Position numbers and translations under genes: made by a program
The notes under the pieces: model-generated
What the model saw: the letters and a program-made list of their open reading frames with translations, nothing else
What the model was told of the DNA's origin: nothing
Databases searched by the model: none
Shown: piece by piece, positions 1 through 6,368 of the stretch
Layout: the number at the start of each line of letters is the position of its first letter
Position numbering within the stretch: the first letter of the stretch is position 1
Source: an uncultured Alphaproteobacteria bacterium
GTDB taxonomy: Bacteria; Pseudomonadota; Alphaproteobacteria; CASFRQ01; SAAU01
Length of the DNA stretch: 13,699 bases
Assembly: GCA_949296785.1 (NCBI GenBank)
Contig: CASFRQ010000045.1
Coordinates: 1 to 13,699 of the forward strand
Direction of reading: 5' to 3'

Positions 1-131
1 AGAAAACTTTAATCATCTTCCTCTTTCTTTTACCAAACAAACGCTTTGATGTCTTTCGCAAAAGAAGGATACCCCGGCTTGTCAAAAATTTCAAACACAA
101 TATGGCGTAAAGAAAAAAATAAAATTTTATT

Positions 132-163
132 TTGCTGTTAGTTGTGTATAAGTAGTATATAAT
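132..163 (+). promoter_or_regulatory. Possible sigma70 promoter of the ankyrin gene
   Basis: A consensus -10 hexamer TATAAT lies at 158-163. The upstream match is poor: TTGCTG at 132-137 gives 20 bp to TATAAT, or 18 bp to the overlapping TATATA at 156-161. The stretch is very AT-rich and ends about 36 bases before the ankyrin start codon. The -10 is convincing; the -35 is weak. Confidence 0.35.
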
Positions 164-199
164 CAGAATATTTATAAAAACCGATGAAAGGAAAACAAA

Positions 200-1045
200 A
201 TGCCTGTTTGGAAAAAAATTCTGCTCGCCGTCGGAGGGGTTCTTTGCCTTGTTCTTGCCGTTTTTATTTTTTTACTGGTCAAGGCTTATAAAGAAATTCC
301 GTTTCATATTGCTCATTTTATGGAAGTAAGAGATATGGAAGAATTCGCCTCCGATTTTCCTTTGGATGTGAATGCAAAATCGGCTGACGGTAATCCTTTG
401 ATTATGGAGGCCGTGTTTAACAGCAATGATAAAATGGTTCGTTACCTGATTAAAAAAGGCGCGGATGTCAATGCCAGAGGAATGTATGACATGACGGCGT
501 TGGAGGTAGCCGTTTCTCAAAGAAGATATTCTATTGCCGAAGCTTTACTGGCGGCGGGGGCGAACCCGAATATTTCGGTGGGGACGATGACGTCTTCGGC
601 CATGAGCTTGTCGGTGACAAAAGACGGCGGAGATGCTAAAATGCTGAAAATGTTGGCCGACGCGGGCGGTAAAGTGAATGCCGAATATTATGACGGAATG
701 ACGCTTTTAATGGTGGCCGTAGAAAATGACGCGAACATGGAGACGGTCCGTCTTTTATTGGAACTGGGCAATGATATTTCGGCGGTGGATGACAGCGGAA
801 AAAATGTTTTATCTTATGCCGCGATGTTTGAAACGGATACGGAAGTTATCCGTTACCTGATTGAAAAAGGGGCGGATGTTAATCATATTGCGCCGGGAGG
901 ATATTCGGTTTTGGATATTGCATATTTTGAAGGTCGGCCGAAGGAAATTATTGATTTGCTCGTCCGGGCGGGGGCAAAAACAAATATCGTTCCTTCTCAT
1001 ACTTCTATGGAGGGGGAACCTAATCGTCAGGATAGCTTTTCATAA
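200..1045 (+). CDS. Membrane-anchored ankyrin-repeat protein
   Basis: A 281-residue protein. Residues 5-28 are a single hydrophobic membrane segment preceded by two lysines, so the N-terminus probably stays in the cytoplasm and the rest lies in the periplasm. Residues about 63-264 contain around six ankyrin repeats, recognisable by the recurrent pattern L-(I/L)-x-K-G-A-D-V-N (near 83-91 and 220-228) and by G-A-x-x-N turns (120-123, 258-262); the repeat near 133-160 is the most degenerate. Ankyrin repeats bind other proteins, and the sequence does not show which. The start is supported by an AAAGGA ribosome-binding site 8 bases upstream. The next gene, a periplasmic OB-fold protein, starts 64 bases downstream on the same strand, so the two may be co-transcribed. 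It is not a typical type IV secreted ankyrin effector, since it has an N-terminal anchor. The fold is secure; the function is unknown. Confidence 0.88.
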   Translation: MPVWKKILLAVGGVLCLVLAVFIFLLVKAYKEIPFHIAHFMEVRDMEEFASDFPLDVNAKSADGNPLIMEAVFNSNDKMVRYLIKKGADVNARGMYDMTALEVAVSQRRYSIAEALLAAGANPNISVGTMTSSAMSLSVTKDGGDAKMLKMLADAGGKVNAEYYDGMTLLMVAVENDANMETVRLLLELGNDISAVDDSGKNVLSYAAMFETDTEVIRYLIEKGADVNHIAPGGYSVLDIAYFEGRPKEIIDLLVRAGAKTNIVPSHTSMEGEPNRQDSFS

Positions 1046-1050
1046 AAAAA

Positions 1051-1080
1051 TTGGCGTTTTGTTTAAAGTTGTGTTATTCT
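1051..1080 (+). promoter_or_regulatory. Possible promoter of the OB-fold gene
   Basis: TTGGCG at 1051-1056 and TATTCT at 1075-1080 are separated by 18 bp, just after the ankyrin stop codon and 30 bases before the next start codon. Both hexamers are partial matches. This gene may instead, or also, be transcribed from the ankyrin promoter. Confidence 0.3.
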
Positions 1081-1109
1081 ACCTTTGTTTTTTTAAGAGG
1101 AGACTAAAA

Positions 1110-1472
1110 ATGAAAAATTTATTTGCAGTGGTTTTGTGTCTGACCGGAGTATCTTTATCGGCGCTTGCGGCGTTTAACGGCCCGAAAGGGGCGACGGATA
1201 TGGTCGTAACGGTGGAAGAGGCTAAGGCCTTGAATGATGAGGCGTATGTCACTATTCAAGGAAACATTATCCAGAAAATCGGTAATGAAAAATACCTGTT
1301 CCAGGATAAGACGGGCACCGTTGAGGTGGAAATTGACGATGAAGATTGGCGCGGCGTGGATGTGACGGAGGAAGATACCGTCATTTTGCAAGGTGAGGTG
1401 GATAAAGGGTGGACCTCTTTTGAAATTGAGGTGGATACCGTAACAAAGGCACCGACCGCATCGGCTCAGTAA
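1110..1472 (+). CDS. YgiW/YdeI-family periplasmic OB-fold (BOF) protein
   Basis: A 120-residue protein. Residues 1-20 form a signal peptide ending in Ala-Leu-Ala, so the mature protein begins near Ala21-Phe22. The mature part matches the bacterial OB-fold (BOF) family typified by E. coli YgiW and YdeI: an F-N-G-P motif at the mature N-terminus, then Y-V-T-I-Q-G-N-I, a K-Y-L-F-Q-D-K-T-G strand-turn, V-E-V-E-I-D-D-x-x-W and the G-E-V-D-K segment. Family members are small periplasmic proteins linked to stress resistance; no enzymatic residues are expected. The start at 1110 is chosen because it gives the signal peptide and has a strong GAGGAG ribosome-binding site 7 bases upstream. The reading frame stays open to 861, but that extension overlaps the ankyrin gene and is not plausible as coding sequence. 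A bidirectional terminator follows at 1536-1560. Confidence 0.88.
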   Translation: MKNLFAVVLCLTGVSLSALAAFNGPKGATDMVVTVEEAKALNDEAYVTIQGNIIQKIGNEKYLFQDKTGTVEVEIDDEDWRGVDVTEEDTVILQGEVDKGWTSFEIEVDTVTKAPTASAQ

Positions 1473-1535
1473 TTTTTGTTTCCCCCTTTTTTTGTTCAGA
1501 ATATATCGGAAGGTAGAGAAGTTTTTATCAAAAAT

Positions 1536-1560
1536 GCCGGCGGAAAAAACGCCGGCTTTT
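1536..1560 (+). terminator. Bidirectional rho-independent terminator
   Basis: A perfect 7-bp GC-rich stem, GCCGGCG (1536-1542) and CGCCGGC (1550-1556), has a 7-base loop and is followed by TTTT on the plus strand. Read on the minus strand the same stem is followed by ATTTTT. It sits between the convergent OB-fold gene and the peptidase-like fragment, so it can end both transcripts. Confidence 0.88.
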
Positions 1561-1581
1561 ATCTGTTGAACTAAACAAGAT

Positions 1582-2058
1582 TTAATTTTCCTGAGGAAAT
1601 GTCTCCAGGAGGAAAATACCTTGTTTCGGAATAAAAGTAATTCCTTTTTTTGGGAAGATAGCTCCCGTCGGGTTTGACAGAGTCGGCCGGACGGCATTCT
1701 TTTTTTCTGGAGCCCATCGGATTTCTTTTAAAGAAAGAGAAGTAAGGCCATAGCTGTCAAACATCTTGATTTTACTTTTTTTTGTGCTTAATGTCGTCAT
1801 AACGGTCCAATGATCGCCGATAGTTTTGTTTTGCAGGCGAAAAATGCACGCTGTTCCGGGTGTTTGCAAATAACTCCCTATTTTTTCAAAGGCTTGCCTT
1901 TCCGAAAGAAGAGTATTTTTAAAGGGTGCTTGGAAGTTTAAGTGAATATTTTTTTCAAAAAGAAGAATATCAGCAGCTTTTTGTAATATTTTCGGAAAGA
2001 AGAATTTTCTTGAAGAAGTAAGGGAATATAAAAGTTTTTGTTCAATTATGATAACACT
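1582..2058 (-). pseudogene. Start-less fragment resembling the C-terminal half of a cysteine-peptidase-fold protein
   Basis: The minus frame is open for 158 codons, from just after an in-frame TGA at 2059-2061 to a TAA at 1582. It reads like real protein throughout, for example K-A-A-D-I-L-L-F-E-K-N near 1950-1980. There is no ATG or GTG near its upstream end. The first permissible start is TTG at 1869, which would discard about 60 coding-like codons. The segment G-D-H-W-T-V followed by K-I-K-M-F-D-S-Y-G-L resembles the second half of papain/C39-like cysteine-peptidase folds, where a histidine strand is followed by a D-S-x-G turn. No N-terminal Cys motif is visible upstream: the other frame near 2075 gives only a short M-M-Q-N-E-V-L-S-stop. 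I read it as a 5'-truncated or frameshifted gene. A short protein from TTG 1869, with AGGGAG four bases upstream, remains possible. The family assignment is tentative. Confidence 0.5.
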
Positions 2059-2396
2059 TCATTTTGCATCATAGAAACGCAAATTGAAAATGAAACAAGA
2101 AGGAAAAAAGGAAAGCGAGGTCGCCTCTTTTCCCCAGCTTTCCTCAATTTAGTATTTTGAGGGTATTTGATTGTTTCTTTTTATTTTTTCGGCTTTTCCT
2201 CTTCAGCCTTTTTTGACAGATTACAGCTTTTCGGTAAAATCGTTTTTTATTCTTTTTTCATGTCACGACCTAGCTAAGAATCTTTATACATCAATCAAAA
2301 TTTAACCGAAGTTTTTTTATCCGATGGATGAAGACAGGTAAATATAATGAATAATTCGGATGAGCGGGGATGTTCTCCTTCGGAAGAGGGTAATAT
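2059..2396. other. Gene-free stretch between the peptidase fragment and the small RNA
   Basis: No coding frame of useful length is seen on either strand. It holds a minus-strand terminator-like hairpin (2104-2133) and a weaker plus-strand one: GGCT (2191-2194) pairs with AGCC (2205-2208), followed by six T residues. An inverted repeat, TCCGAT near 2320 and ATCGGA-type sequence near 2356, has a loop of about 33 bases and no U-tract. The composition is AT-rich. I see no gene that would need these terminators. Confidence 0.5.
2104..2133 (-). terminator. Orphan minus-strand intrinsic terminator
   Basis: On the minus strand, GGAAAAGAGG, a 3-base loop and CCTC(G)CTTTCC form a stem of about 10 bp with one bulged base, followed directly by six T residues (plus-strand A residues 2104-2109). 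It lies about 45 bases upstream of the peptidase-like fragment and downstream of the small-RNA locus. It could be a back-up stop for read-through from that RNA, or could insulate the fragment. Confidence 0.6.
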
Positions 2397-2423
2397 AAAA
2401 AAGCCCCCGGCAGTCCCGGGGGC
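2397..2423 (-). terminator. Terminator of the small RNA
   Basis: A perfect 8-bp stem GCCCCCGG (2403-2410) and CCGGGGGC (2416-2423) has a 5-base loop and is followed on the minus strand by six T residues (2402-2397) and TATA. No T-run follows on the plus strand, so the direction is unambiguous. Confidence 0.9.
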
Positions 2424-2551
2424 AGTGGAAAGAGGGGCAGGGGGAGAATAAAAAAAAGCCCTTCTCTTTCCGTTTGCACCCATTTTTGGGGAGAAATAAA
2501 CAGACAACTGTTTTTTAGGTGCAAACCATAGGAAGAACGGTTCCTTCCCGT
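2397..2551 (-). ncRNA. Candidate structured small RNA, about 155 nt, unassigned family
   Basis: A near-consensus promoter directs minus-strand transcription from about 2551, and a strong terminator ends it at 2397-2402. The transcript can fold into four consecutive hairpins. H1 (2531-2548) has stem GGAAG/CTTCC. H2 (2472-2526) has stem GTTTGCACC/GGTGCAAAC, extendable to 11 bp, and carries an inner 6-bp hairpin AAACAG/CTGTTT with loop ACAA (2498-2513). H3 (2427-2471) pairs GGAAAGAGGGGC with GCCC-TT-CTCTTTCC, 12 bp with a 2-base bulge. H4 (2403-2423) is the terminator. H2 and H3 abut without a spacer and could stack. A run of eight U residues sits in the H3 loop and may give a shorter 102-nt product. 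Overlapping minus reading frames of 77 and 87 codons are low-complexity and do not look like protein. I see no SRP, tmRNA or RNase P core motif. A 6S-like RNA cannot be excluded on size, but the fold is not one central-bubble rod. Confidence 0.6.
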
Positions 2552-2558
2552 AAGTCAT

Positions 2559-2587
2559 AATATAGTATATTCATTTCTTTCTGTCAA
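2559..2587 (-). promoter_or_regulatory. Near-consensus sigma70 promoter of the small RNA
   Basis: On the minus strand, TTGACA (2582-2587) is separated by exactly 17 bp from TATATT (2559-2564). The -35 is a perfect consensus and the -10 matches 5 of 6. The expected start is an A near 2551. This is the best-matching promoter in the window. Confidence 0.8.
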
Positions 2588-2716
2588 CATTTTTGTTTTG
2601 AAAAAATTTCATTATAAATCAATAGGTTAATAAAAAACTCAAAAAAAATTTGTATATTTTTTTGATTATATTCTTAAGTATATATTTATTTTTAAGTCAA
2701 TAAATTTTCAAAGGGC

Positions 2717-2745
2717 TTGCTTTTTTTTATAAAAGAGCATAATTA
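2717..2745 (+). promoter_or_regulatory. Possible promoter of the TetR-family gene
   Basis: TTGCTT (2717-2722) and TAATTA (2740-2745) are 17 bp apart, within the AT-rich region between the divergent small-RNA promoter and the regulator gene. TATAAA at 2744-2749 is an alternative -10 with a long spacer. I found no clear palindromic operator, although TetR-family genes are often autoregulated. Confidence 0.4.
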
Positions 2746-2787
2746 TAAATACATAAAATTCTGATAATTTTTTGAAAGGAACATGAG

Positions 2788-3414
2788 ATGCCAAGGCCAA
2801 GCAGACATATGGATCAGCAATTGCTTCAAGCGGGGTTGGACATTTTGCTGGAAAAGGGGATTGAGGCTTTGAAAGTTACGGCTGTTTGTAAAAATGCAAA
2901 GGTCAATCCCGGAATGTTTGTTTACTATTTCGGAAACAAAGAGAATTTTATCAGCCATGTTTTTAACTCTCTGAGGGAAAAACTTTTACAACCTGCGGAA
3001 ATTGAACATCTCGCCCGTCTTCCTCTGTTGGATAAGATTGAAGAGGCTCTTTATATTTTTTCTCGTTTTACAAAGCAATATCCGATGCTGGAATATCAAA
3101 TGAGTTACGATTTTGTCAAAGAGGATTCTTCTTTAGGCGATATTTTAAGAGAAAAGCTCCGAACTAAGGTTGATTTTTTAGTCCGCCTTGTGAAAGAAGC
3201 GCAAAAAGAAAACCTTTTGGTCAATGAGGTTTCCGCCGAAGGGATTGTCTTGATGCTGATGACGGCGATAGACGCGCCGATATTGTATTCCAGAGTGCGG
3301 GCGCATTTGAAACTTTTTGGTTCTGGCATTTCAGAAAAACAAAAAAGAGAGGCTGTTTCCGATTCACAAATTCGTTTGAGGATTAAGTATCTTTTAAAAG
3401 GATTTAAAATTTAA
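2788..3414 (+). CDS. TetR/AcrR-family transcriptional regulator
   Basis: A 208-residue protein with the typical TetR layout. Residues about 8-58 form the N-terminal DNA-binding domain, with helix-turn-helix around residues 27-50: A-L-K-V-T-A-V, K-V-N-P-G-M-F-V-Y-Y-F, then N-K-E-N-F at 50-54. The family hallmark is the aromatic-Y-x-F followed by (N/S)-K-E-x-(L/F). Residues about 75-208 are an all-helical ligand-binding and dimerisation domain whose sequence gives no ligand. The length is normal for the family. The start is supported by AAAGGA about 8 bases upstream. The gene stands alone: upstream is the divergent small RNA and downstream is a gene-free stretch, then the convergent end of the atp operon. 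Its target is therefore not evident; the small-RNA promoter and its own promoter are the nearest candidates. Confidence 0.9.
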   Translation: MPRPSRHMDQQLLQAGLDILLEKGIEALKVTAVCKNAKVNPGMFVYYFGNKENFISHVFNSLREKLLQPAEIEHLARLPLLDKIEEALYIFSRFTKQYPMLEYQMSYDFVKEDSSLGDILREKLRTKVDFLVRLVKEAQKENLLVNEVSAEGIVLMLMTAIDAPILYSRVRAHLKLFGSGISEKQKREAVSDSQIRLRIKYLLKGFKI

Positions 3415-3431
3415 TTTAGGGGAGGGAAAAG

Positions 3432-3470
3432 CGGTGTTTTGAATTGCTAAATTCATAAAGATACCGTTTT
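3432..3470 (+). terminator. Probable terminator of the TetR-family gene
   Basis: An inner perfect 6-bp stem TGAATT (3440-3445) and AATTCA (3450-3455) with loop GCTA sits inside an outer CGGT/ACCG pairing (3432-3435 with 3463-3466), followed by TTTT. It begins 18 bases after the stop codon. The outer stem is separated from the inner one by unpaired bases and the U-tract is short, so strength is moderate. Confidence 0.5.
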
Positions 3471-3904
3471 GGAATAAGAAGAGACGGGCAGTCAACCGGC
3501 TTTCCTATTTTGAAAAAATTTTGTTTTCTGTTTTCGTTTATTGTTTTTTGCTCTTTCTCTATTTTTACGGAAGGAGCGGATAAATTTAAAAAGCAAAAAT
3601 CATGTTTTATCTCTTGGCTTCTCCTGTATTTATTTTCGCGTGACAAGAAAGTTGAGAAGAAAGCCTTGTCATGAAGACAAAGAAAGCTTTGAAAACAGTT
3701 TTTTTTGTAATTGTTTATGTTTTCAATAATAAAATTTGGAGAAGGAAAAGCATCTGTTTCCGAGTGATTTTTAAAGACAGAACAGCTATTTCTTTCCTTT
3801 ATTTTTATTCTGTTTTTGGTATTTTTCCTGATAGAGGGAAGGCATTTTTTTTCTCTTTCTTTTCCGGAGAAGGCCTGCTCTAAAAGTATATTTTTTATGC
3901 TTTT
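3471..3904. other. AT-rich gene-free stretch between the convergent TetR and atpG genes
   Basis: Short reading frames exist on both strands, but none has a convincing ribosome-binding site, composition or recognisable motif. Small inverted repeats are present, for example CCTTGTC/GACAAAG near 3663-3682 with loop ATGAA, and CAAAG/CTTTG just after it. I did not find a clean hairpin plus U-tract on the minus strand to end the atp operon. The nearest candidate, around 3858-3880, is weak. Confidence 0.5.
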
Positions 3905-4828
3905 TCAGATTGAAAGAGTTTTTTTATTCGGCGCCTTCCGCTTTTTCTTTTCGTTTATCGCCCGGGAGGCAGAAACAATATCTATCAGTTCGGAAGTAAT
4001 CGCTTCCTGCCGTTCCTGCTGGTATTTCAGATTCATGACTTCCAGACTTTCGTCAATGTTCTTCTCCGCCGCCTGCATGTTCATCAGGCGCGTGTGGTAC
4101 TCCGCCGCCAAAGACATCGCCAAGGCGCCGCAAACGGTTGTCATTAAATGTTCTCTGATAAATTCGGAATAAAGGCGGTTCGGTTCAATGGAATAGGTCG
4201 GAAAGCGGTTCGTCGGCCATGGTTTTTCTTTCAGGCTTTTTATCCATTCGGGACTTAAAGGCATTAAAAGCTTGTTTTGCACTTGGGAAGCTTTACCCGG
4301 AAATCTCTTGTTGTAAAAAAGAAAAACCCTTTGCGCTGGATGAGCGCTCATCAATCTGTCCAAATCTGACATTAACAAAGCGGCCGAGGCGGCAACGGCT
4401 TTGGACGAGTTGGCGTTCGGATACTGCGCAAAAATCCGACGCCCTTTGTTCCGCATCATGGAGGCGAGCCTTTTCCCGATGAGCAAATAAGTCAAATCTA
4501 CCGATTTCGTTCCTTCTTTTTCAAAAAATAAATCACTTTGTGTCAAAAGGTCCCGATTGAACTTTCCGACCAATCCGTTATCAGAACCGATGAGAATAAC
4601 GGCCGCTTTTCCTTTACCCGGTGCCGGACGAGACGGCAGGTTTTTAAGAGTATTGTGTTTTAAAAGTCCCTGCAAAGCACTTTCTATCGTTTGTTCATAT
4701 TGCTCAAGAGCTTTCTGTGCCTCGTCATACTGCAGGATATTTACTGCCGACAGAGATTTCATCGTTTTGACAATGTCTCTTAAGTCCTGCGTCGTTTTAA
4801 TTCTTTTTTGAAGCGCTTCAATCGTCAT
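3905..4828 (-). CDS. atpG: N-ATPase gamma subunit
   Basis: Central rotor shaft of the rotary ATPase, 307 residues. The N-terminal helix (about 1-55) contains R-I-K-T-T-Q-D-L-R-D-I-V-K-T-M-K-S-L, matching the family's N-terminal coiled-coil pattern. The Rossmann-like core starts with G-S-D-N-G-L-V-G-K-F-N (81-91), equivalent to the S-D-x-G-L-x-G-x-F-N signature. The C-terminal helix (about 235-292) has the usual N-M-x-A-A-x-K-N and R-Q-x-x-I-T-x-E-L-x-(D/E)-I-V motifs. A basic tail (K-K-K-R-K and more, about 293-303) is extra. It is the last gene of the operon, as in atpDCQRBEFAG, and its start overlaps the end of atpA by 11 bases, implying translational coupling. Confidence 0.95.
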   Translation of the reverse strand: MTIEALQKRIKTTQDLRDIVKTMKSLSAVNILQYDEAQKALEQYEQTIESALQGLLKHNTLKNLPSRPAPGKGKAAVILIGSDNGLVGKFNRDLLTQSDLFFEKEGTKSVDLTYLLIGKRLASMMRNKGRRIFAQYPNANSSKAVAASAALLMSDLDRLMSAHPAQRVFLFYNKRFPGKASQVQNKLLMPLSPEWIKSLKEKPWPTNRFPTYSIEPNRLYSEFIREHLMTTVCGALAMSLAAEYHTRLMNMQAAEKNIDESLEVMNLKYQQERQEAITSELIDIVSASRAINEKKKRKAPNKKTLSI

Positions 4829-6344
4829 TTTTCATCAGTCCTGCCTGTTTAAGCTTTTCGGAAAAGACGGCGCGCATTTGTTTCTTCATCTCATCCGTCA
4901 GTTTGGCATCGTCCAAAATTTCATCGCGGACGCCCCTTAAGTCTTCCTTCATTTGTCGCGCGACGATTTTTTCCGCTTCCTTGACCTGTTTTTCGTCCAA
5001 GCCGTCAAAGAAGCCTTCGTTCGTCGCAAAAAGGACGGCGATTTGTTCCGTCACTTCCATCGGGTGGAATTGCACTTGCTGCAAAACAAGGCGGATGGCT
5101 TGCCCGCGCAGAAGGCTTTTTTCCGTTTCTTTGTCCAACTGCGTACCGAAACGGGCGAAAGATTCCAACTCTTCAAACTGGGAATAAAACAATTTTAAAG
5201 GACCGATAAGCGAACTATAAGCCGGTTTTTGCGCATCCCCGCCGACGCGGGAGACGGAACGGCCGGTGTCAATCGCCGGCATGATGCCTTTGTTGAAAAG
5301 GGAGGCTGAAAGGTAAATCTGCCCGTCCGTGATGGAGATGATATTTGTCGGAATATAGGCGGAAATATTTCCCGCCTCCGTGGAGACAATCGGCAAGGCC
5401 GTCAAAGAACCGCCGCCGAATTCTTTTCTTAAATGCGTAGATCTTTCCAACAATCTGGAATGGATGTAGAAAATGTCTCCCGGAAAAGCCTCCCGTCCGG
5501 GCGGGCGACGCAAGAGAAGAGACATTTGGCGATAAGCGCGGGCGTGGTTTGTCAAATCGTCATAAATAATGAGGACATCCTGTCCCTGTTCCATAAAGTA
5601 TTCCCCGATGGAAGTCGCTGCGTAGGGGGCGATAAACTGCATTCCCGGTTCGTCTTCTCCGGAGGAGACGACCACAATCGTCCTGTCCATGACGCCATAC
5701 TTTTTCAAATCCTCAATCACGCGGGCAGTGGCGCCAATCCTCTGTCCAATGGCGCAGTAAATGGAAATGACACCGGAATCTTTTTGGTTAATGATGGTGT
5801 CCAGGGCGATGGCGGTTTTACCGGTCTGCCGGTCACCCAAAATCAACTCTCTCTGTCCCCGTCCGATGGGCGTAAAAGAATCAATGGCTTTTAATCCTGT
5901 CTGCAGAGGGGCGGATACGGGTGCGCGGGACATAATGGGAAAAGCTTCTCTTTCTATCGGCCTCTTTTCCGTATAATTCAAGCTTCCCTTTTCATCCAAA
6001 GGTTGCCCCAAAGGATTGATGACGCGTCCTAAGAGCCCTTCGCCGACCGGAACATCCACCACGCGTTCCGTACGGCTGACTTTGTCTCCGGCTTTTAATT
6101 CGGACGGGTCGTTTAAAAAGACAACGCCGACTGTTTCTTCCCCCAAAGTCTGAGCCATTCCCATGACGCCTTTGTCAAAGAGCAACAGTTCATCCATTTT
6201 GACATCCCTTAATCCGGAGACCTGCGCGACGGAGGCGTTGATGGATTCAACCCGGCTGACTTGGGCATTTTTTAGATGCAAAGAGGTTTCTTTGATTGTC
6301 TCGTCAATCGCTTCAAAAGTTGTTTTTGCCGTTTTTTCTAACAT
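4818..6344 (-). CDS. atpA: N-ATPase alpha subunit
   Basis: Non-catalytic nucleotide-binding subunit of the alpha3-beta3 head, 508 residues, close to the family's usual length. Walker A is G-D-R-Q-T-G-K-T-A (170-178). Walker B ends V-L-I-I-Y-D-D-L-T (257-265), and the arginine finger lies in S-V-S-R-V-G-G (Arg366). The C-terminal helical domain contains the expected S-L-L-R-G-Q and the Q-F-x-P-M segment near 435. The N-terminal 25 residues would contact the peripheral stalk. In canonical operons a delta gene precedes atpA; here subunit b with a delta-like tail precedes it. The start has AAAGGAC 5 bases upstream, and 24 bases separate it from atpF. Confidence 0.96.
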   Translation of the reverse strand: MLEKTAKTTFEAIDETIKETSLHLKNAQVSRVESINASVAQVSGLRDVKMDELLLFDKGVMGMAQTLGEETVGVVFLNDPSELKAGDKVSRTERVVDVPVGEGLLGRVINPLGQPLDEKGSLNYTEKRPIEREAFPIMSRAPVSAPLQTGLKAIDSFTPIGRGQRELILGDRQTGKTAIALDTIINQKDSGVISIYCAIGQRIGATARVIEDLKKYGVMDRTIVVVSSGEDEPGMQFIAPYAATSIGEYFMEQGQDVLIIYDDLTNHARAYRQMSLLLRRPPGREAFPGDIFYIHSRLLERSTHLRKEFGGGSLTALPIVSTEAGNISAYIPTNIISITDGQIYLSASLFNKGIMPAIDTGRSVSRVGGDAQKPAYSSLIGPLKLFYSQFEELESFARFGTQLDKETEKSLLRGQAIRLVLQQVQFHPMEVTEQIAVLFATNEGFFDGLDEKQVKEAEKIVARQMKEDLRGVRDEILDDAKLTDEMKKQMRAVFSEKLKQAGLMKNDD

Positions 6345-6368
6345 CGGAAAGTCCTTTTATTTTTGTTT

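Noticed and set aside
1..120. A minus-strand stretch of about 28 codons (reading I-V-F-E-I-F-D-K-P-G-Y) ending at a TAA near 33
   Set aside because: It looks coding-like but is closed by a stop upstream and has only a GTG start without a ribosome-binding site. Too short to call; possibly a gene remnant.
861..1109. In-frame extension upstream of the OB-fold protein start
   Set aside because: It overlaps the ankyrin gene in another frame, and the start at 1110 has the ribosome-binding site and gives a proper signal peptide.
1155..1697. 180-codon minus frame over the OB-fold gene
   Set aside because: It runs antisense through a clear gene and across its terminator; its composition is basic and unlike a real protein.
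2397..2551. Small RNA as 4.5S/SRP RNA
   Set aside because: The size of the shorter form fits, but the conserved SRP apical loop with GGAAG-GCAGC-type pairing is absent.
2291..2558. Two overlapping minus frames of 77 and 87 codons
   Set aside because: Proline-rich low-complexity translations that coincide with the hairpins of the small RNA; no ribosome-binding site.
3541..3883. Plus-strand frames of 62 and 70 codons after the TetR gene
   Set aside because: No ribosome-binding site, biased F/K composition typical of AT-rich noncoding DNA, and no motif.
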